A stretch of 62,419 bases of DNA from CBDUQN01 sp965369375 (GCA_965369375.1 CBDUQN010000009.1:1-62419), one strand, 5' to 3'; shown: positions 34,327 through 43,514, numbered from the stretch's first letter. Notes: generated from the sequence alone by a model not told the origin. Made by a program: numbers and translations.

Positions 34327-34467
34327 TGGAATATTTGACTAAATGGAGAGGTGTGGCGTATAAAACGACTAATGCCTGGGCTCAGAGATTCGGCGCTTCA
34401 ATCCCTGAACTCGGGAGGCCGTTGCTCCGATCCCCGAGATCAAGCGACTATTCCTTTTCGCTCGAGC

Positions 34468-35052
34468 TCAGGTGCCCGTTGCTTTTCCCTCGAGAAATGC
34501 CTTTTTGTTGAGCTCGCCGGTGCCCTTCGGCGCGCGGCGCTCGATCACTTCGAGCCACTTCGATTCCTCGAGGTCGATGAGCCGCGAAAGGACGCCGAGA
34601 AGGATAGTGTTGACGAGGCGCGTGTTGCCGAGCTTCGCGGCAATCGCGTATGCATCGATGACCTTCGCGTTCGGCATGGCGGCCGCGACCTGTTGTTCAG
34701 CATTTTCCGGGTACTTGAACTTGCCGGTGATCGTTATCGGGGGGACGATCTCCTGATGGTTGACGATCATCGTGCCGCCCTCTTTTACCTCATCCATCCA
34801 CCGGAGAGCCTCCGCTATCTCGAAGGCGAGAACGACATCGGCTTCGTGGTGGGGGATGAGCGGAGAATGAACTTTCTTTCCGAAACGGACATGACTCGTG
34901 ACAATACCTCCCCGCTGGGACATCCCGTGCACCTCGCTCTTCTTCGCATCGAGCCCTGAGCTGCGCGCGACCTCGCTCAGGATCTCACTCGCCAGCAATA
35001 CCCCCTGCCCTCCGACGCCGACGATCAGTACATTTGTCGTTCCGTTCTTCAT
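34468..35052 (-). CDS. iorB: indolepyruvate:ferredoxin oxidoreductase beta subunit
   Basis: A 194-residue gamma-domain protein of the 2-oxoacid:ferredoxin oxidoreductase family. The GVGGQGVLLASEILSEVA segment (residues 12-29) and KSEVHGMSQRGG are diagnostic. It pairs with IorA to oxidise aryl pyruvates from aromatic amino acids to aryl-acetyl-CoA with reduction of ferredoxin, a common anaerobic amino acid fermentation step, reversible for biosynthesis. It follows iorA by 87 bases on the same strand. Confidence 0.94.
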   Translation of the reverse strand: MKNGTTNVLIVGVGGQGVLLASEILSEVARSSGLDAKKSEVHGMSQRGGIVTSHVRFGKKVHSPLIPHHEADVVLAFEIAEALRWMDEVKEGGTMIVNHQEIVPPITITGKFKYPENAEQQVAAAMPNAKVIDAYAIAAKLGNTRLVNTILLGVLSRLIDLEESKWLEVIERRAPKGTGELNKKAFLEGKATGT

Positions 35053-35139
35053 TGGCGTTCCTTTCGGGATGGTCTTTAAAATCTATCAAGACGCGCAGCG
35101 CGACACCGCGTACGCGGCCGGGCGCGCGCCTTTTTTCGT

Positions 35140-36918
35140 TTACGATTCTGTTTCGACAATGGCCTCCGTCGGACAGACCTGGGCGCAGATCGCGCAGCCG
35201 GTGCAGAGATCAGGATCGATCTCCGACTTGCGACGCTCCTTTTCGTTCGTTTCCTCGCTCTGTGAGATTGCCGGGCAGCCGACGCGGAAGCAGGCGCCGC
35301 AGGCGGTGCAGAGATCCAGTTTCACCGTGTACGGCGTGTCCTTGAGCTTAGAGGGGAAGAGCATGCAGGCCCTCGTCGTTATGACGACCGACGGCGCATC
35401 CCGTTCAATCTCTTCTTTCAGGATATTCGTCATTTCCTCGATATTGTACGGATCGATGAGGCGCACGTGCTCTACTCCGAGCGCTTCGCAGAGCTTCGGC
35501 AGATCGATTGCAAAGGTTTCCTCTCCCATCAGCGTGCGCGACGTGCCCGGGTGATCCTGGCCGCCCGTCATGGCGGTGATTCGGTTATCGACGATGATCG
35601 TTGTCTGTGTTCCCTTGTTGTACACGACGCTCGCGAGCGCAGTGATTCCGCTGTGGAGAAACGTGCCGTCACCGATTATCGCAACAGCCTTTTTCTCCGT
35701 TTTTCCCGCCTTCTCGATGCCGAACGCGTTACCGATGGAAGCGCCCATGCAGAGACATGTATCGAGCTGCTCGAGAGGCGGGAGAGCGCCGAGCGTGTAA
35801 CAGCCGATATCGCCCGTCGCATAAACATTGAGCTTTCGAAGTGAGACGTATACCCCGCGATGCGGGCAGCCGGGACAGAGAACGGGAGGCCGCGGCAGAT
35901 CCACGCCCCCCTTCTTGCCGGATTTCTTATTTTTCTTTGCTCCCTTGATGGCACCCGCCTCGATGAAGCCGTCCCGTACGCGGGTGACGTTGAGCTCGAG
36001 ATGGTTCGAGAAGTATTTTTTCCCCTCCACCTTGATGCCTGCGGCCTTTATCTGTTCTTCGTAGAACGGTTCGAGCTCTTCTACGACAAAGAGTTTTTTC
36101 ACCTTTGACGCGAACGCCCCGATCTTTTTTATCGGCAGCGGGTAACCGAGTCCGAGCTTGAGGACGCTCGCCGCGGGCATCGCCTCTTTTGCGTACTGGT
36201 ACGCGACGCTTCCCGTAACGATCCCGATGTCCTTGCCATTCCACTCTATCGTATTGAGGTCGGTTTCTTCCGCGAACTCCCCCAGCTGTTCGAGACGCTC
36301 GATGACGACCTTGTGGCGTTTGGCCGCATTGGCGGGCACCATCACATATTTTGCCATGTTCCGCTCGAAACCGGGATGCTTGACCGTCTTTCGATCGCCG
36401 ATCTCCACGATCCCCTTCGCGTGTGATATGCGTGTCGTTATGCGCAGCATCACCGGCGTATCGAACCGTTCGCTGATTTCGAAGGCGCGCCCGACGAAGT
36501 CTTTCGCCTCCTGACTGTCGGAAGGCTCGAGGACCGGGATAGAGGCGAATTTGCCGTAGTACCGGTTGTCCTGTTCGTTCTGAGAGGAATGGAGACTCGG
36601 ATCGTCGGCGCAGATGAGCACGAGACCGGCGCCGACGCCAGTATAGGAGAGTGTCATGAGAGGATCGGCGGCGACATTGACGCCCACGTGTTTCATCACG
36701 GCGACCGAACGCGCCCCGCCGTAGCTCGCCCCGACCGCAACCTCGAGCGCCACCTTCTCGTTTATCGACCACTCGGCGTATACGTCGTCCTTGAAGAATC
36801 GGGCGATCGTCTCGAGAATCTCCGTGCTCGGTGTCCCCGGATAACCTGAGGCGAACTCACCTCCATATTCGTAGACGCCCCTGGCAACAGCCTCGTTGCC
36901 GGAAAGCAGCATTTCCAT
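35140..36918 (-). CDS. iorA: indolepyruvate:ferredoxin oxidoreductase alpha subunit
   Basis: A 592-residue IorA. The N-terminal pyrimidine-binding domain starts with LLSGNEAVARGVYEYGG. Thiamine diphosphate is bound by the GDGTFLHSGITAL segment near residue 405; before it lies the CPGCPHRGVY motif. The C-terminus is a two-cluster ferredoxin domain with CTACGACFRVGCP and CTGCAICAQVCP. The second cysteine group of the first motif has an unusual CFRVGC spacing that occurs in the family. Reduced ferredoxin from this enzyme could supply the hydrogenase complex in the same window. Confidence 0.95.
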   Translation of the reverse strand: MEMLLSGNEAVARGVYEYGGEFASGYPGTPSTEILETIARFFKDDVYAEWSINEKVALEVAVGASYGGARSVAVMKHVGVNVAADPLMTLSYTGVGAGLVLICADDPSLHSSQNEQDNRYYGKFASIPVLEPSDSQEAKDFVGRAFEISERFDTPVMLRITTRISHAKGIVEIGDRKTVKHPGFERNMAKYVMVPANAAKRHKVVIERLEQLGEFAEETDLNTIEWNGKDIGIVTGSVAYQYAKEAMPAASVLKLGLGYPLPIKKIGAFASKVKKLFVVEELEPFYEEQIKAAGIKVEGKKYFSNHLELNVTRVRDGFIEAGAIKGAKKNKKSGKKGGVDLPRPPVLCPGCPHRGVYVSLRKLNVYATGDIGCYTLGALPPLEQLDTCLCMGASIGNAFGIEKAGKTEKKAVAIIGDGTFLHSGITALASVVYNKGTQTTIIVDNRITAMTGGQDHPGTSRTLMGEETFAIDLPKLCEALGVEHVRLIDPYNIEEMTNILKEEIERDAPSVVITTRACMLFPSKLKDTPYTVKLDLCTACGACFRVGCPAISQSEETNEKERRKSEIDPDLCTGCAICAQVCPTEAIVETES

Positions 36919-36941
36919 GATAAGGATCCTCCCGATGGATA

Positions 36942-36956
36942 TTAATTCGTAATTAA
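36942..36956. promoter_or_regulatory. palindrome upstream of iorA
   Basis: TTAATT, CGT, AATTAA form an inverted repeat 23 bases before the iorA start codon. It could be an operator. The divergent gap to 37145 also holds a good TATAAT (37085-37090) for the plus strand, without a convincing -35 element. Confidence 0.3.
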
Positions 36957-37144
36957 GTGGCGTTTAAGGTTATGAGGCATGTTCATAGCCCATCTAAGTT
37001 AAAAGAAAAATCGGAAAAATTCAACTAAATATTTGTTGCCGAAAATGCGGATTTGTTGGTAAGTTTTCCGAGAATCCTTTATAGTATAATAAGTTAGTCT
37101 ATTTCAACGGAGCGTTTATCGCCTGGCCCGCAGAGGGATCTGTG

Positions 37145-38347
37145 ATGGAGAAACAACCGACATACCGGATCGAGGGAGAAGTAACGAGGTTCGATGAGCG
37201 GGATACGGTCTTCAGCCGCGAGGGGCTCGTGCCCGGAAGTCCCGAAGAGGCAGATTATCACACGAGACATCCCGAGAAGATCGATGTCGATCGCAACCTC
37301 TGCCGGTTCATCCGATCGAAGGAGCAGAGAGGCGACGCCGCGGAGTCCGGCGATCGGCTCGGGCGCGCGATCTATGAATCGCTCTTCGTCCCTTCGGCCG
37401 CCCTCGCCCTGCCCGATATGGTCGACGGTGTTCCCGATGAAGAATCAGTATCCTGGCCGCCGGGAGAGGCCGCGCGGCGGATCAAGGAGTACGCCCTTAC
37501 GCTCGGCGCCGATGACGTACGCATCGGGCCCTTGAAACCCGAATGGGTCTACTCGCACAAGGGGTCACGGCCGTTCTTTCGCGACGGTTACGTCAATCCG
37601 CCATACTTCAGGGGGATACCGGACGGCTACCAGGGCCGGAGATACGGCGACCCGATAACGCTCGATCACCGCAGCGCCGTCTCTCTCGCTTTCGCTCAGG
37701 ATAAGCACCTCATTGCGACAGGGTCGACGCAGGCGGTCGATTTCGAGGTGGGCAGGGTGTATGCGAAGAGCGTTCTCGCCTCCGTGCAACTCGCGCGCTT
37801 CATCAGGGCGCTCGGACACCGCGCGCGGGCCCACCACCTGCGAAATTATCTCGTTATTCTCCCGGCGATCGCGATCGATGCGGGAATAGGCGAGCTCGCC
37901 CGCTGCGGCTATGTCGTAAGTCGCACGCTCGGCGCCAATTTCAGGCTCTCATGCGTTACCACCGACATGCCGCTCGAGAACGACGACCCCGTCGATATCG
38001 GCATGCGGGACTTCTGCGCTAAATGCAAGAAGTGCGCGGTGAACTGCCCCGCCGGCGCCATCCCGGAAGGTGAGACAACGGTGGTGCGCGGCGTTCGCAA
38101 GTGGAAGCTCGACGATGAGGCCTGCCTCGAATTCTGGGGCCGTTCCGGATATACGTGCGGCATCTGCCAAACGGTCTGCCCATGGACGAAGCCACAGACC
38201 CTCTTCCACCGTTCGGTCGCGTCTCTCGCCGTAAATATTCCTTTCCTGCGCCGCGCCCTCGTCACCGGTGATGACATCGTCTTCGGCGCGCGCTTCCGCC
38301 CGGAACCCATACCGGACTGCTTGGGGAAAAACAGGGGAAGCCGGTAA
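37145..38347 (+). CDS. reductive-dehalogenase-like cobalamin Fe-S protein without Tat signal
   Basis: A 400-residue protein; ATG 37145 follows an in-frame GTG by three bases. The C-terminal part has two ferredoxin motifs, CAKCKKCAVNCPAG (near residue 300) and CGICQTVCPW (near 339), in the order seen in RdhA and in epoxyqueuosine reductase. The central region (GYVVSRTLGANFRLSCVTTD) matches the B12-binding core of reductive dehalogenases. No twin-arginine signal and no RdhB anchor gene are present, so it is a cytoplasmic RdhA-like protein of unknown substrate. Halide removal is only one possibility. Confidence 0.75.
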   Translation: MEKQPTYRIEGEVTRFDERDTVFSREGLVPGSPEEADYHTRHPEKIDVDRNLCRFIRSKEQRGDAAESGDRLGRAIYESLFVPSAALALPDMVDGVPDEESVSWPPGEAARRIKEYALTLGADDVRIGPLKPEWVYSHKGSRPFFRDGYVNPPYFRGIPDGYQGRRYGDPITLDHRSAVSLAFAQDKHLIATGSTQAVDFEVGRVYAKSVLASVQLARFIRALGHRARAHHLRNYLVILPAIAIDAGIGELARCGYVVSRTLGANFRLSCVTTDMPLENDDPVDIGMRDFCAKCKKCAVNCPAGAIPEGETTVVRGVRKWKLDDEACLEFWGRSGYTCGICQTVCPWTKPQTLFHRSVASLAVNIPFLRRALVTGDDIVFGARFRPEPIPDCLGKNRGSR

Positions 38348-38448
38348 AGCGGCTTATGGCCCACGTGGTTCTCTCAGGATTTATCACAAACGGAAGGAGA
38401 AGCGTCGCCGTCGAGGCGCCGCATCAAGATGCGCCGCCGCCGTCGAGA

Positions 38449-39129
38449 TCAGTAGCCAAGGGGTGTCAGCCAGACGAGTATGCCGATCTTTAAATCGAGG
38501 GACGAGTACCGGTCATTAAGCGGATCCCCGTTGCTGTCTAGTACCAAATCGTCTTCGACATTCTCGAGGAACGGATTCTTGAATGTCCCTTCGGCAAGCC
38601 CCAGTGTGTAGGTGCAATTGAATATCAGGCTCTTGTTTCCCCATGTCCACGCTTCGATCTCGAAGATCGCAAGCGCCTCGGGGCCCTTGAGCTTTCCGCC
38701 GCCCGAGATAAGCTCGGTGGTGCCGTATCCGAATCCGACGCCGAGCGTTGGAATGAACGATGAAGCCTCGGCGCGGAACCGCCGCTTGATATAACCCCCG
38801 AAACCGCTGTGACGGAGGTCGCCGGCGAAATCCTCGTGTTCGTTCAGATATGCGAATTCAGGGTAAAATGAGATGGAGAAGTAGAGCTCTACGGTCCATT
38901 TATAATCCGCAAAAGCCCTCCCGAGTGAAACACCGAATCCGAGACCGGGCTCGACGCCAGCATTCCCCTGTGCCTCGAGCTCGTTGTCGAGGTTTTCGAG
39001 CATGGGTAGGCTGACGCCGAAATCCGCCTTCAGGTAGTACTTTCTCTCTACGTCTTTTTCCGCTCGAGCAGGCGCAAGAGAGATGCAGAGCAGGGCGGCG
39101 AGTGGTATGAGAAGCAGACCTCTATTCAT
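38449..39129 (-). CDS. outer-membrane beta-barrel protein
   Basis: A 226-residue protein with a signal peptide (LLLIPLAALLCISLAPARA) and a small predicted barrel of about eight to ten strands, ending in a hydrophobic strand (IGILVWLTPLGY). Alternating strands such as WTVELYFSISFYPEF and FIPTLGVGFGYGTTEL are typical of OmpW/OmpA-like barrels. No substrate or function can be assigned. It is transcribed toward the reductive-dehalogenase-like gene; 48 bases separate its start from the macrodomain gene. Confidence 0.7.
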   Translation of the reverse strand: MNRGLLLIPLAALLCISLAPARAEKDVERKYYLKADFGVSLPMLENLDNELEAQGNAGVEPGLGFGVSLGRAFADYKWTVELYFSISFYPEFAYLNEHEDFAGDLRHSGFGGYIKRRFRAEASSFIPTLGVGFGYGTTELISGGGKLKGPEALAIFEIEAWTWGNKSLIFNCTYTLGLAEGTFKNPFLENVEDDLVLDSNGDPLNDRYSSLDLKIGILVWLTPLGY

Positions 39130-39177
39130 GTAATGGATCTCCGGGCCTTTCAGGTAATCGGATTGCTTTTATCAATG

Positions 39178-39729
39178 CTACAGGCTCTCTGCGATTGCCT
39201 CTAGCGCCGCGGCGTACGTCGCGAGATCGGACTCGCTGAAGAGAACGAATCTGACCTCATCGATGTTTCTCGATTCGAGCTCGTCGGCGACCGCGCCGAG
39301 CGCAATCGAAGCGGCTTTCGCAACGGGGAACCGGTACAAGCCGGTGCTGATGCTCGGAAAAGCAACCGATCTCAATCCCTCTTCCTCCGCGAGCCTCATG
39401 CTGTTACGGTAGCAGCTCTCCAGTAGCTCCGCCTTTCTGGAGCCTCCTCCCGACCAGATCGGCCCTACCGTGTGGATCACCCTCTTTGCGTGAAGGTCGC
39501 CCGCCGTCGTTGACACGGCCTCGCCCGTCTGGCAGCCTCCCCTGCGCGCGCGGATCTCGTCGCACTCCCGCATGATCGAAGGTCCCCCTGCGCGGTGTAT
39601 CGCGCCGTCGACCCCGCCCCCTCGCGCGAGGCGGGAATTCGCGGCGTTTACTATCGCGTCAACCGTTTCGTGCGTTATGTTCCCCCTCACGAGTGTGAGG
39701 AGCTTGTTTCCTATGCGCAGCTCTTTCAA
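39178..39729 (-). CDS. macrodomain protein (ADP-ribose/O-acetyl-ADP-ribose hydrolase)
   Basis: A 183-residue macrodomain. The start is taken as TTG at 39729 because a strong GGGGAGG lies five bases upstream and the fold begins there; a longer frame reaches 39822 without support. The ADP-ribose site is visible: VDAIVNAANSRLARGGGVDGAIHRAGG (shown here as VNAANSRL and GGGVDGAIHRAGG) and the GLYRFPVAKAA loop after SISTG. It belongs to the MacroD class, which removes ADP-ribose from proteins or deacetylates O-acetyl-ADP-ribose. It is downstream of the thioredoxin gene on the same strand. Confidence 0.88.
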   Translation of the reverse strand: MKELRIGNKLLTLVRGNITHETVDAIVNAANSRLARGGGVDGAIHRAGGPSIMRECDEIRARRGGCQTGEAVSTTAGDLHAKRVIHTVGPIWSGGGSRKAELLESCYRNSMRLAEEEGLRSVAFPSISTGLYRFPVAKAASIALGAVADELESRNIDEVRFVLFSESDLATYAAALEAIAESL

Positions 39730-39797
39730 TGTCGCCTCCCCGGACGTTCGGAGCAGGATACATGCATATGCTTCCCTTTCTGTTGTCGCGGTGTTCA

Positions 39798-40163
39798 CTA
39801 CTGAAGGTGTTCCTCGATCCAATCTCGAAGGGCGTCAAGGGGAAACAGGCCGACGAGCCGGTCCGCCTCCTCACCCTTTTTGAAAACGATCACCGTTGGA
39901 ACGCCGGTGACGTTGTACCGCGAGGGAATCGCAGGTTCTTTATGCACATTCATCTTGAAGAATAGCGCTCTGTCGGCATAGTCGGGTCCGACTTCGTTGA
40001 GCAGTCCTGCCATGACCTGACACGAAGAGCACCAGAGATGGAAGAAGTAGACGAATGAGGAGAGCTCACCGGTCAGTACCTCTTCGTCGAATGAGCCCCC
40101 GTGCACCGGCTTCGGCTCCCCCGGTTTTGTTTCGAGACCGAGGAATCTCTTGATGAACCCCAT
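39798..40163 (-). CDS. thioredoxin-fold protein
   Basis: A 121-residue cytoplasmic thioredoxin-like protein. The active site is HLWCSSCQVMAG, with Ser-Ser between the cysteines and not the usual Gly-Pro. The cis-proline segment is NVTGVPTVIVFKKG. The N-terminal 30 residues (FLGLETKPGEPKPVHGG) are unlike E. coli thioredoxin. It has an AGAGGA ribosome site. The WCSSC sequence suggests a redox potential different from that of standard thioredoxin; the target is unknown. Confidence 0.85.
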   Translation of the reverse strand: MGFIKRFLGLETKPGEPKPVHGGSFDEEVLTGELSSFVYFFHLWCSSCQVMAGLLNEVGPDYADRALFFKMNVHKEPAIPSRYNVTGVPTVIVFKKGEEADRLVGLFPLDALRDWIEEHLQ

Positions 40164-40245
40164 GCGAATCCTCTCTTTAGATGGAATATATCACGTTTTG
40201 ACAGGTTATATGCATTAAAGTTGCAGCCGGATCGAGCGCCGCCGC

Positions 40246-40308
40246 CTATTCTTTCGCTATTTCTAAGATCACCGTGACACGAAGGTCACCTTTCGCCTTT
40301 TCTCTCAT
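40246..40308 (-). other. possible 20-codon small ORF
   Basis: An ATG at 40308 with GGAGAGG upstream opens a 20-codon frame (start MREKAKGDL) upstream of the thioredoxin gene. It could be a leader peptide, a remnant or chance. There is an internal GTGAC/GTCAC inverted repeat. Support is weak. Confidence 0.18.
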
Positions 40309-40366
40309 GATATCGCCTCTCCGTTGAGTGATGATAATATCCTGTCAGAAGGTATCTATAAATAGA

Positions 40367-40396
40367 TTGGGGCGCAAAGCCAAAAATAGTTATAAT
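40367..40396 (+). promoter_or_regulatory. promoter of the DUF6599 gene
   Basis: TTGGGG (40367-40372), an 18-base spacer and a perfect TATAAT (40391-40396) stand 37 bases before the ATG at 40433, which has GGAAGGAG upstream. Confidence 0.5.
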
Positions 40397-40432
40397 ACTG
40401 CTATCCTTAAATGAAGGAAGGAGTGAAATCGC

Positions 40433-41371
40433 ATGAAGATCACCGGCCGAAGATCGAAACTACTATTAGCTCTACTATCCATTTGTTTCCTCTGCGCGCT
40501 GAGCTGCGAATCCGGGAGCCAATCGATGAAGGGGCTTCTTCCCGATGCGGATGACGTTATGGGGTGGCGAAAGGACGGAGAACGTCTCATCTATCTGCCC
40601 GAGAATCTCTGGGAGTATATCAACGGCGCTGCGGAGGGATTTCTGGTGTACGAATTCGAGAAGGTTGTCGTGCAGGACTACCTTTCGATCAGTGACACGG
40701 GTCTCAAGGTCGAGATCTACAAGCATGCAAGCCCGCTGATGGCATTCGGCATCTACTCCCAGTTCAGGGGCCCCGGCTTGACGTATGTCGATGTCGGCAC
40801 GGAAGGATTCGGCGACGAGTACTCGCTCCAGTTTTTCCAGGGCTCCTACTATGTCAAGATAAACGTATTCGAGAGACGGGATCGGCTTGTTGAGTCGATG
40901 ATGGAGTTTGCAAAGCACATTTCCGCCGGGATAGTCACTGATCCCGGATTTCCGAGAGAGACGGCCTGTTTTCCAGAGAAGGGCCTTGTCGACAAGAGCA
41001 TCATGTATGTAACCGAGGGGGTTCTCGGGCGGGCGAAATTCCCGCCCGCTTTTATAGCCCGGTACACATTCGCGAAAGAGGAAGGGAAGCTCTTCATCTT
41101 CCCGCTCGAGGAGAAGAGGGCGGCGGGAGAACTCTTCGACTGGTATGCGGGGGAAATCGAGGGGGCAGTCGAGGAACGCGACATAGATGGCCTGCCCGTT
41201 CGTCTCGCGCGCGGGGAGGAGAAGTACCGGGGGAGTATACTCGTGTTCGATTACGGCCGCTGGGTCGGCGTCGTCACCGGGTTCGAGAACCCGGAGAAAC
41301 TCGAGAGCACACTAGTCGGGGGATCGTTGAAAAAGATGAAGAAGCTCGATTCTGCGCGGGGTAAGGGGTAA
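40433..41371 (+). CDS. exported DUF6599-family protein
   Basis: A 312-residue protein with a signal peptide ending in ALSCESG, a weak lipobox with the cysteine near residue 25, so it may be a lipoprotein. The segment YINGAAEGFLVYEFEKV followed by a region on length-changing strands (KVEIYKHASPLMAFGIYSQF) matches the DUF6599 family found in secreted proteins of anaerobes. The function is unknown. It is a single-gene unit with its own promoter and an intrinsic terminator downstream. Confidence 0.7.
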   Translation: MKITGRRSKLLLALLSICFLCALSCESGSQSMKGLLPDADDVMGWRKDGERLIYLPENLWEYINGAAEGFLVYEFEKVVVQDYLSISDTGLKVEIYKHASPLMAFGIYSQFRGPGLTYVDVGTEGFGDEYSLQFFQGSYYVKINVFERRDRLVESMMEFAKHISAGIVTDPGFPRETACFPEKGLVDKSIMYVTEGVLGRAKFPPAFIARYTFAKEEGKLFIFPLEEKRAAGELFDWYAGEIEGAVEERDIDGLPVRLARGEEKYRGSILVFDYGRWVGVVTGFENPEKLESTLVGGSLKKMKKLDSARGKG

Positions 41372-41434
41372 GGGAACGGCTCGGTTTTCCTCGGCACAAA
41401 ATGCCGGATGAAAAAACCTCCCGCTTAATCCAGG

Positions 41435-41472
41435 AGCCTTAAATCCTGAACAGAAACAGGAGGCTTTTTTTC
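41435..41472 (+). terminator. intrinsic terminator after the DUF6599 gene
   Basis: AGCCT...AGGCT enclose an inner CCTG...CAGG stem (asymmetric bulge on the 5' side), followed directly by seven T residues at 41466-41472. It separates the gene from the convergent secreted protein. Confidence 0.7.
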
Positions 41473-41491
41473 GGTCAGCGGGCGGGGCTCT

Positions 41492-42064
41492 TTAATCTTT
41501 ATATATATTCTTAATCGCGCCCCAGCTTAATTCTTTCGCGCCGAATACGCAGGAGGGATCATCGGCGGCGACGTTTAAGTACATTTCATTGAGCAATATT
41601 ACGTCTTCCACCGGAAATCCTGTTTCACAGTTGGGGAATCCCAGCTCAAAGGATGTGGAATGCTCGGCGAACGACAATGTCAACCGGTCCGTGCCGGTGA
41701 CCCACATGGGAACCTGGATGACCCAATTCCAATCTCTTTTACAGGAGTTTATAGCCAGTGATATTCCATTTACGATATCACCTAAACTGAGGCTGATATT
41801 CGGGTTTAGCACCGTTGTAATCGGTGCAACATCGTCCGGGAAGACAATTCGGAATGTAGCGCCTCTCTGACCATTGATACTTGGGAGACAGAAGACATAC
41901 AGGGTAGCCACATTGCCCGGCGGCGGGGGTATGTCTGCGTCGGAGATGCAGTTCGTGGTGCGGGAAAGATCATTGAAGAACGCCAGGGATCCCGTAACAG
42001 GCTGTGCGGCGGCGACGCTCGACAGCAGGATAGAAGCTAATACCAGCATTAGAACTTTTCTCAT
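41492..42064 (-). CDS. secreted protein of unknown function
   Basis: A 190-residue protein; ATG 42064 has a perfect AAAGGAGG ribosome site and a promoter at 42126-42153, which excludes the longer open frame. A clear signal peptide (VLMLVLASILLSSVAAA) is followed by a mature part with six cysteines that may form disulfides outside the cytoplasm (for example in TTNCISD, NSCKRDW and GFPNCETGF). The composition, rich in Asn, Ile and Val, suggests beta-sheet. No family is recognised. Confidence 0.72.
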   Translation of the reverse strand: MRKVLMLVLASILLSSVAAAQPVTGSLAFFNDLSRTTNCISDADIPPPPGNVATLYVFCLPSINGQRGATFRIVFPDDVAPITTVLNPNISLSLGDIVNGISLAINSCKRDWNWVIQVPMWVTGTDRLTLSFAEHSTSFELGFPNCETGFPVEDVILLNEMYLNVAADDPSCVFGAKELSWGAIKNIYKD

Positions 42065-42456
42065 ACCGTTCCCTCCTTTGAAGCGTTTATAGCCATTTTT
42101 GCCTCGCGATCTCAAGCCCGGAAGAAGTATAGTGCTCGTTCGCTTTGTATCAATGATTATTTTGTCTTTTACCCCCTTTTTATTTACCACTTTCCTGGAC
42201 GGTATCCTGCCTGTTGCGCGTGCCCGCAGCGAGCCGCAGGATAATACTTTTTGTGGGAAGTTGTTGTACCTAAAGGTGATTTGCCCATACCCATCATTCC
42301 TCCGCCGGAAATGTGTGCCCGCGTGACCCGTTTCAGAAGACTCTTTGTGCAAGATTTGTGCAATAAGTAATTAGATTTCTGCAAAGATGGTTCAGCGGGA
42401 GCAGGGCGGCGCGAATAGATACAGCGGGGTGTTACGCAGGAGTCTGAAGCGGCGGA
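42065..42456. other. 392-base intergenic stretch
   Basis: Apart from the promoter at 42126-42153 and the ribosome site of the secreted-protein gene, this gap shows no supported gene. Open frames inside it lack ribosome sites and recognisable content. It also carries the region downstream of the aldo/keto reductase stop, where no clear terminator was seen. Confidence 0.5.
42126..42153 (-). promoter_or_regulatory. promoter of the 190-residue secreted protein
   Basis: On the minus strand TTGATA (+ strand 42148-42153), a 16-base spacer and TATACT (42126-42131). The leader would be about 55 bases. Confidence 0.6.
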
Positions 42457-43464
42457 TCAGATGACGTGATGGGACGCCTGTTCCATCATGTCCGGTATGG
42501 GAAGATGGTAGGGGCACTTTTCGAGGCACTCACCGCAGGCCGCGCAATCCTTGTACGTTTTCTCGAGGTTGCCCAGCCGTGCAAGCGCCCAGTCCCGGAG
42601 CTCGTACCGTGTGTAGTATCCTTCGATGAGCAGCAGGAACGGGATGTTGAGGCCGTTCGGGCACGGCATGCAGTAGCCGCAGCGGCGGCAGAACTTCTCC
42701 CCCCAGAGCTCCTTTTCCTTTCGCAGCCCGGCGAGCTCGCTTTCGGCGAGCTGCCGCATACTTTCTCCCACGGCGGCGTTTTCATCTACCTGCTCGATTG
42801 TATCCATTCCGGGAATGGATACGTCCATCCCCCGCGTGAGAATGAATCTGATCGAGGCCGCCGCATTGCGGATCGCTCCACCGGCGAGCGGCTTCATGCC
42901 GATAGTTCCCATTCCCGCTTTCTTTGCCGCCGGGATGACCTCGCTTTCCCACTCGTCCTCAATCGGATTGAATGGAAACTGGACGGTATCGAAGAGGTCC
43001 GTTTTGATCGCCGCGAGGAGAACCGGCATCGAGTGTCCCGTAATCCCGATCCACCTGATTTTGCCCGCTTCGCGGGCCTGAACGAGAGCTTTGTAGGCGC
43101 CGCCGGGGGAGAGAATCTTCTCGAGCTGCTGCTCGGAGCCGACCGAATGGATCTGGTAGAGATCGATCATTTCGGTTCTGAATTTCCTCAGGCTCGTCTC
43201 GAGCTCTTCCGTGATCTTCGCACCGCCGCGCGACAGAGCCTTGCTCGCGAGATAGATCCCATCGCGGCGCTTTGCGAGGGCCGAGCCGATCTTCTCCTCG
43301 CTATCAGTGTAGCCGCGTGCGCTGTCGAAGAAATTGATGCCCCGCTCGACGGCTCTCAGCAGCACGGCTTCGGCCTCATCAGAGGATAATCCCTGTATCG
43401 GGATTCCTCCGAAGCCGATCACCGAAACCTCGAGATCCGTTTTGCCGAGTGTTACTTTCTTCAT
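42457..43464 (-). CDS. aldo/keto reductase with C-terminal [4Fe-4S] ferredoxin domain
   Basis: A 335-residue two-domain protein. Residues 1-260 are an aldo/keto reductase barrel (FGGIPIQGL start, FFDSARGYTDSEEKIG around the catalytic Asp and Tyr, lysine in YLASKALSR). The C-terminus carries a ferredoxin-like domain with CRRCGYCMPCPNG and CAACGECLEKCP. This fused family is common in anaerobes, where ferredoxin might replace or accompany NAD(P)H. The substrate is unknown. It lies downstream of the glycosyltransferase gene but has its own gap. Confidence 0.88.
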   Translation of the reverse strand: MKKVTLGKTDLEVSVIGFGGIPIQGLSSDEAEAVLLRAVERGINFFDSARGYTDSEEKIGSALAKRRDGIYLASKALSRGGAKITEELETSLRKFRTEMIDLYQIHSVGSEQQLEKILSPGGAYKALVQAREAGKIRWIGITGHSMPVLLAAIKTDLFDTVQFPFNPIEDEWESEVIPAAKKAGMGTIGMKPLAGGAIRNAAASIRFILTRGMDVSIPGMDTIEQVDENAAVGESMRQLAESELAGLRKEKELWGEKFCRRCGYCMPCPNGLNIPFLLLIEGYYTRYELRDWALARLGNLEKTYKDCAACGECLEKCPYHLPIPDMMEQASHHVI

Positions 43465-43514
43465 AAGAGTGTAATATAGCAGATTGTTGCCGTGATTAAT
43501 AGAATCATTATTGA

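Noticed and set aside
39730..39822. Longer start for the macrodomain protein
   Set aside because: It would run into the thioredoxin gene, while a strong GGGGAGG precedes the TTG at 39729.
40374..40382. c-di-GMP riboswitch hint (GCAAAGCC) before the DUF6599 gene
   Set aside because: Only the short string matches; the tetraloop receptor and second hairpin of the GEMM class are absent, and a promoter overlaps it.
42065..42352. N-terminal extension of the secreted protein gene at 41492
   Set aside because: The frame is open to 42352, but a signal peptide, a perfect AAAGGAGG and a promoter all point to the ATG at 42064.
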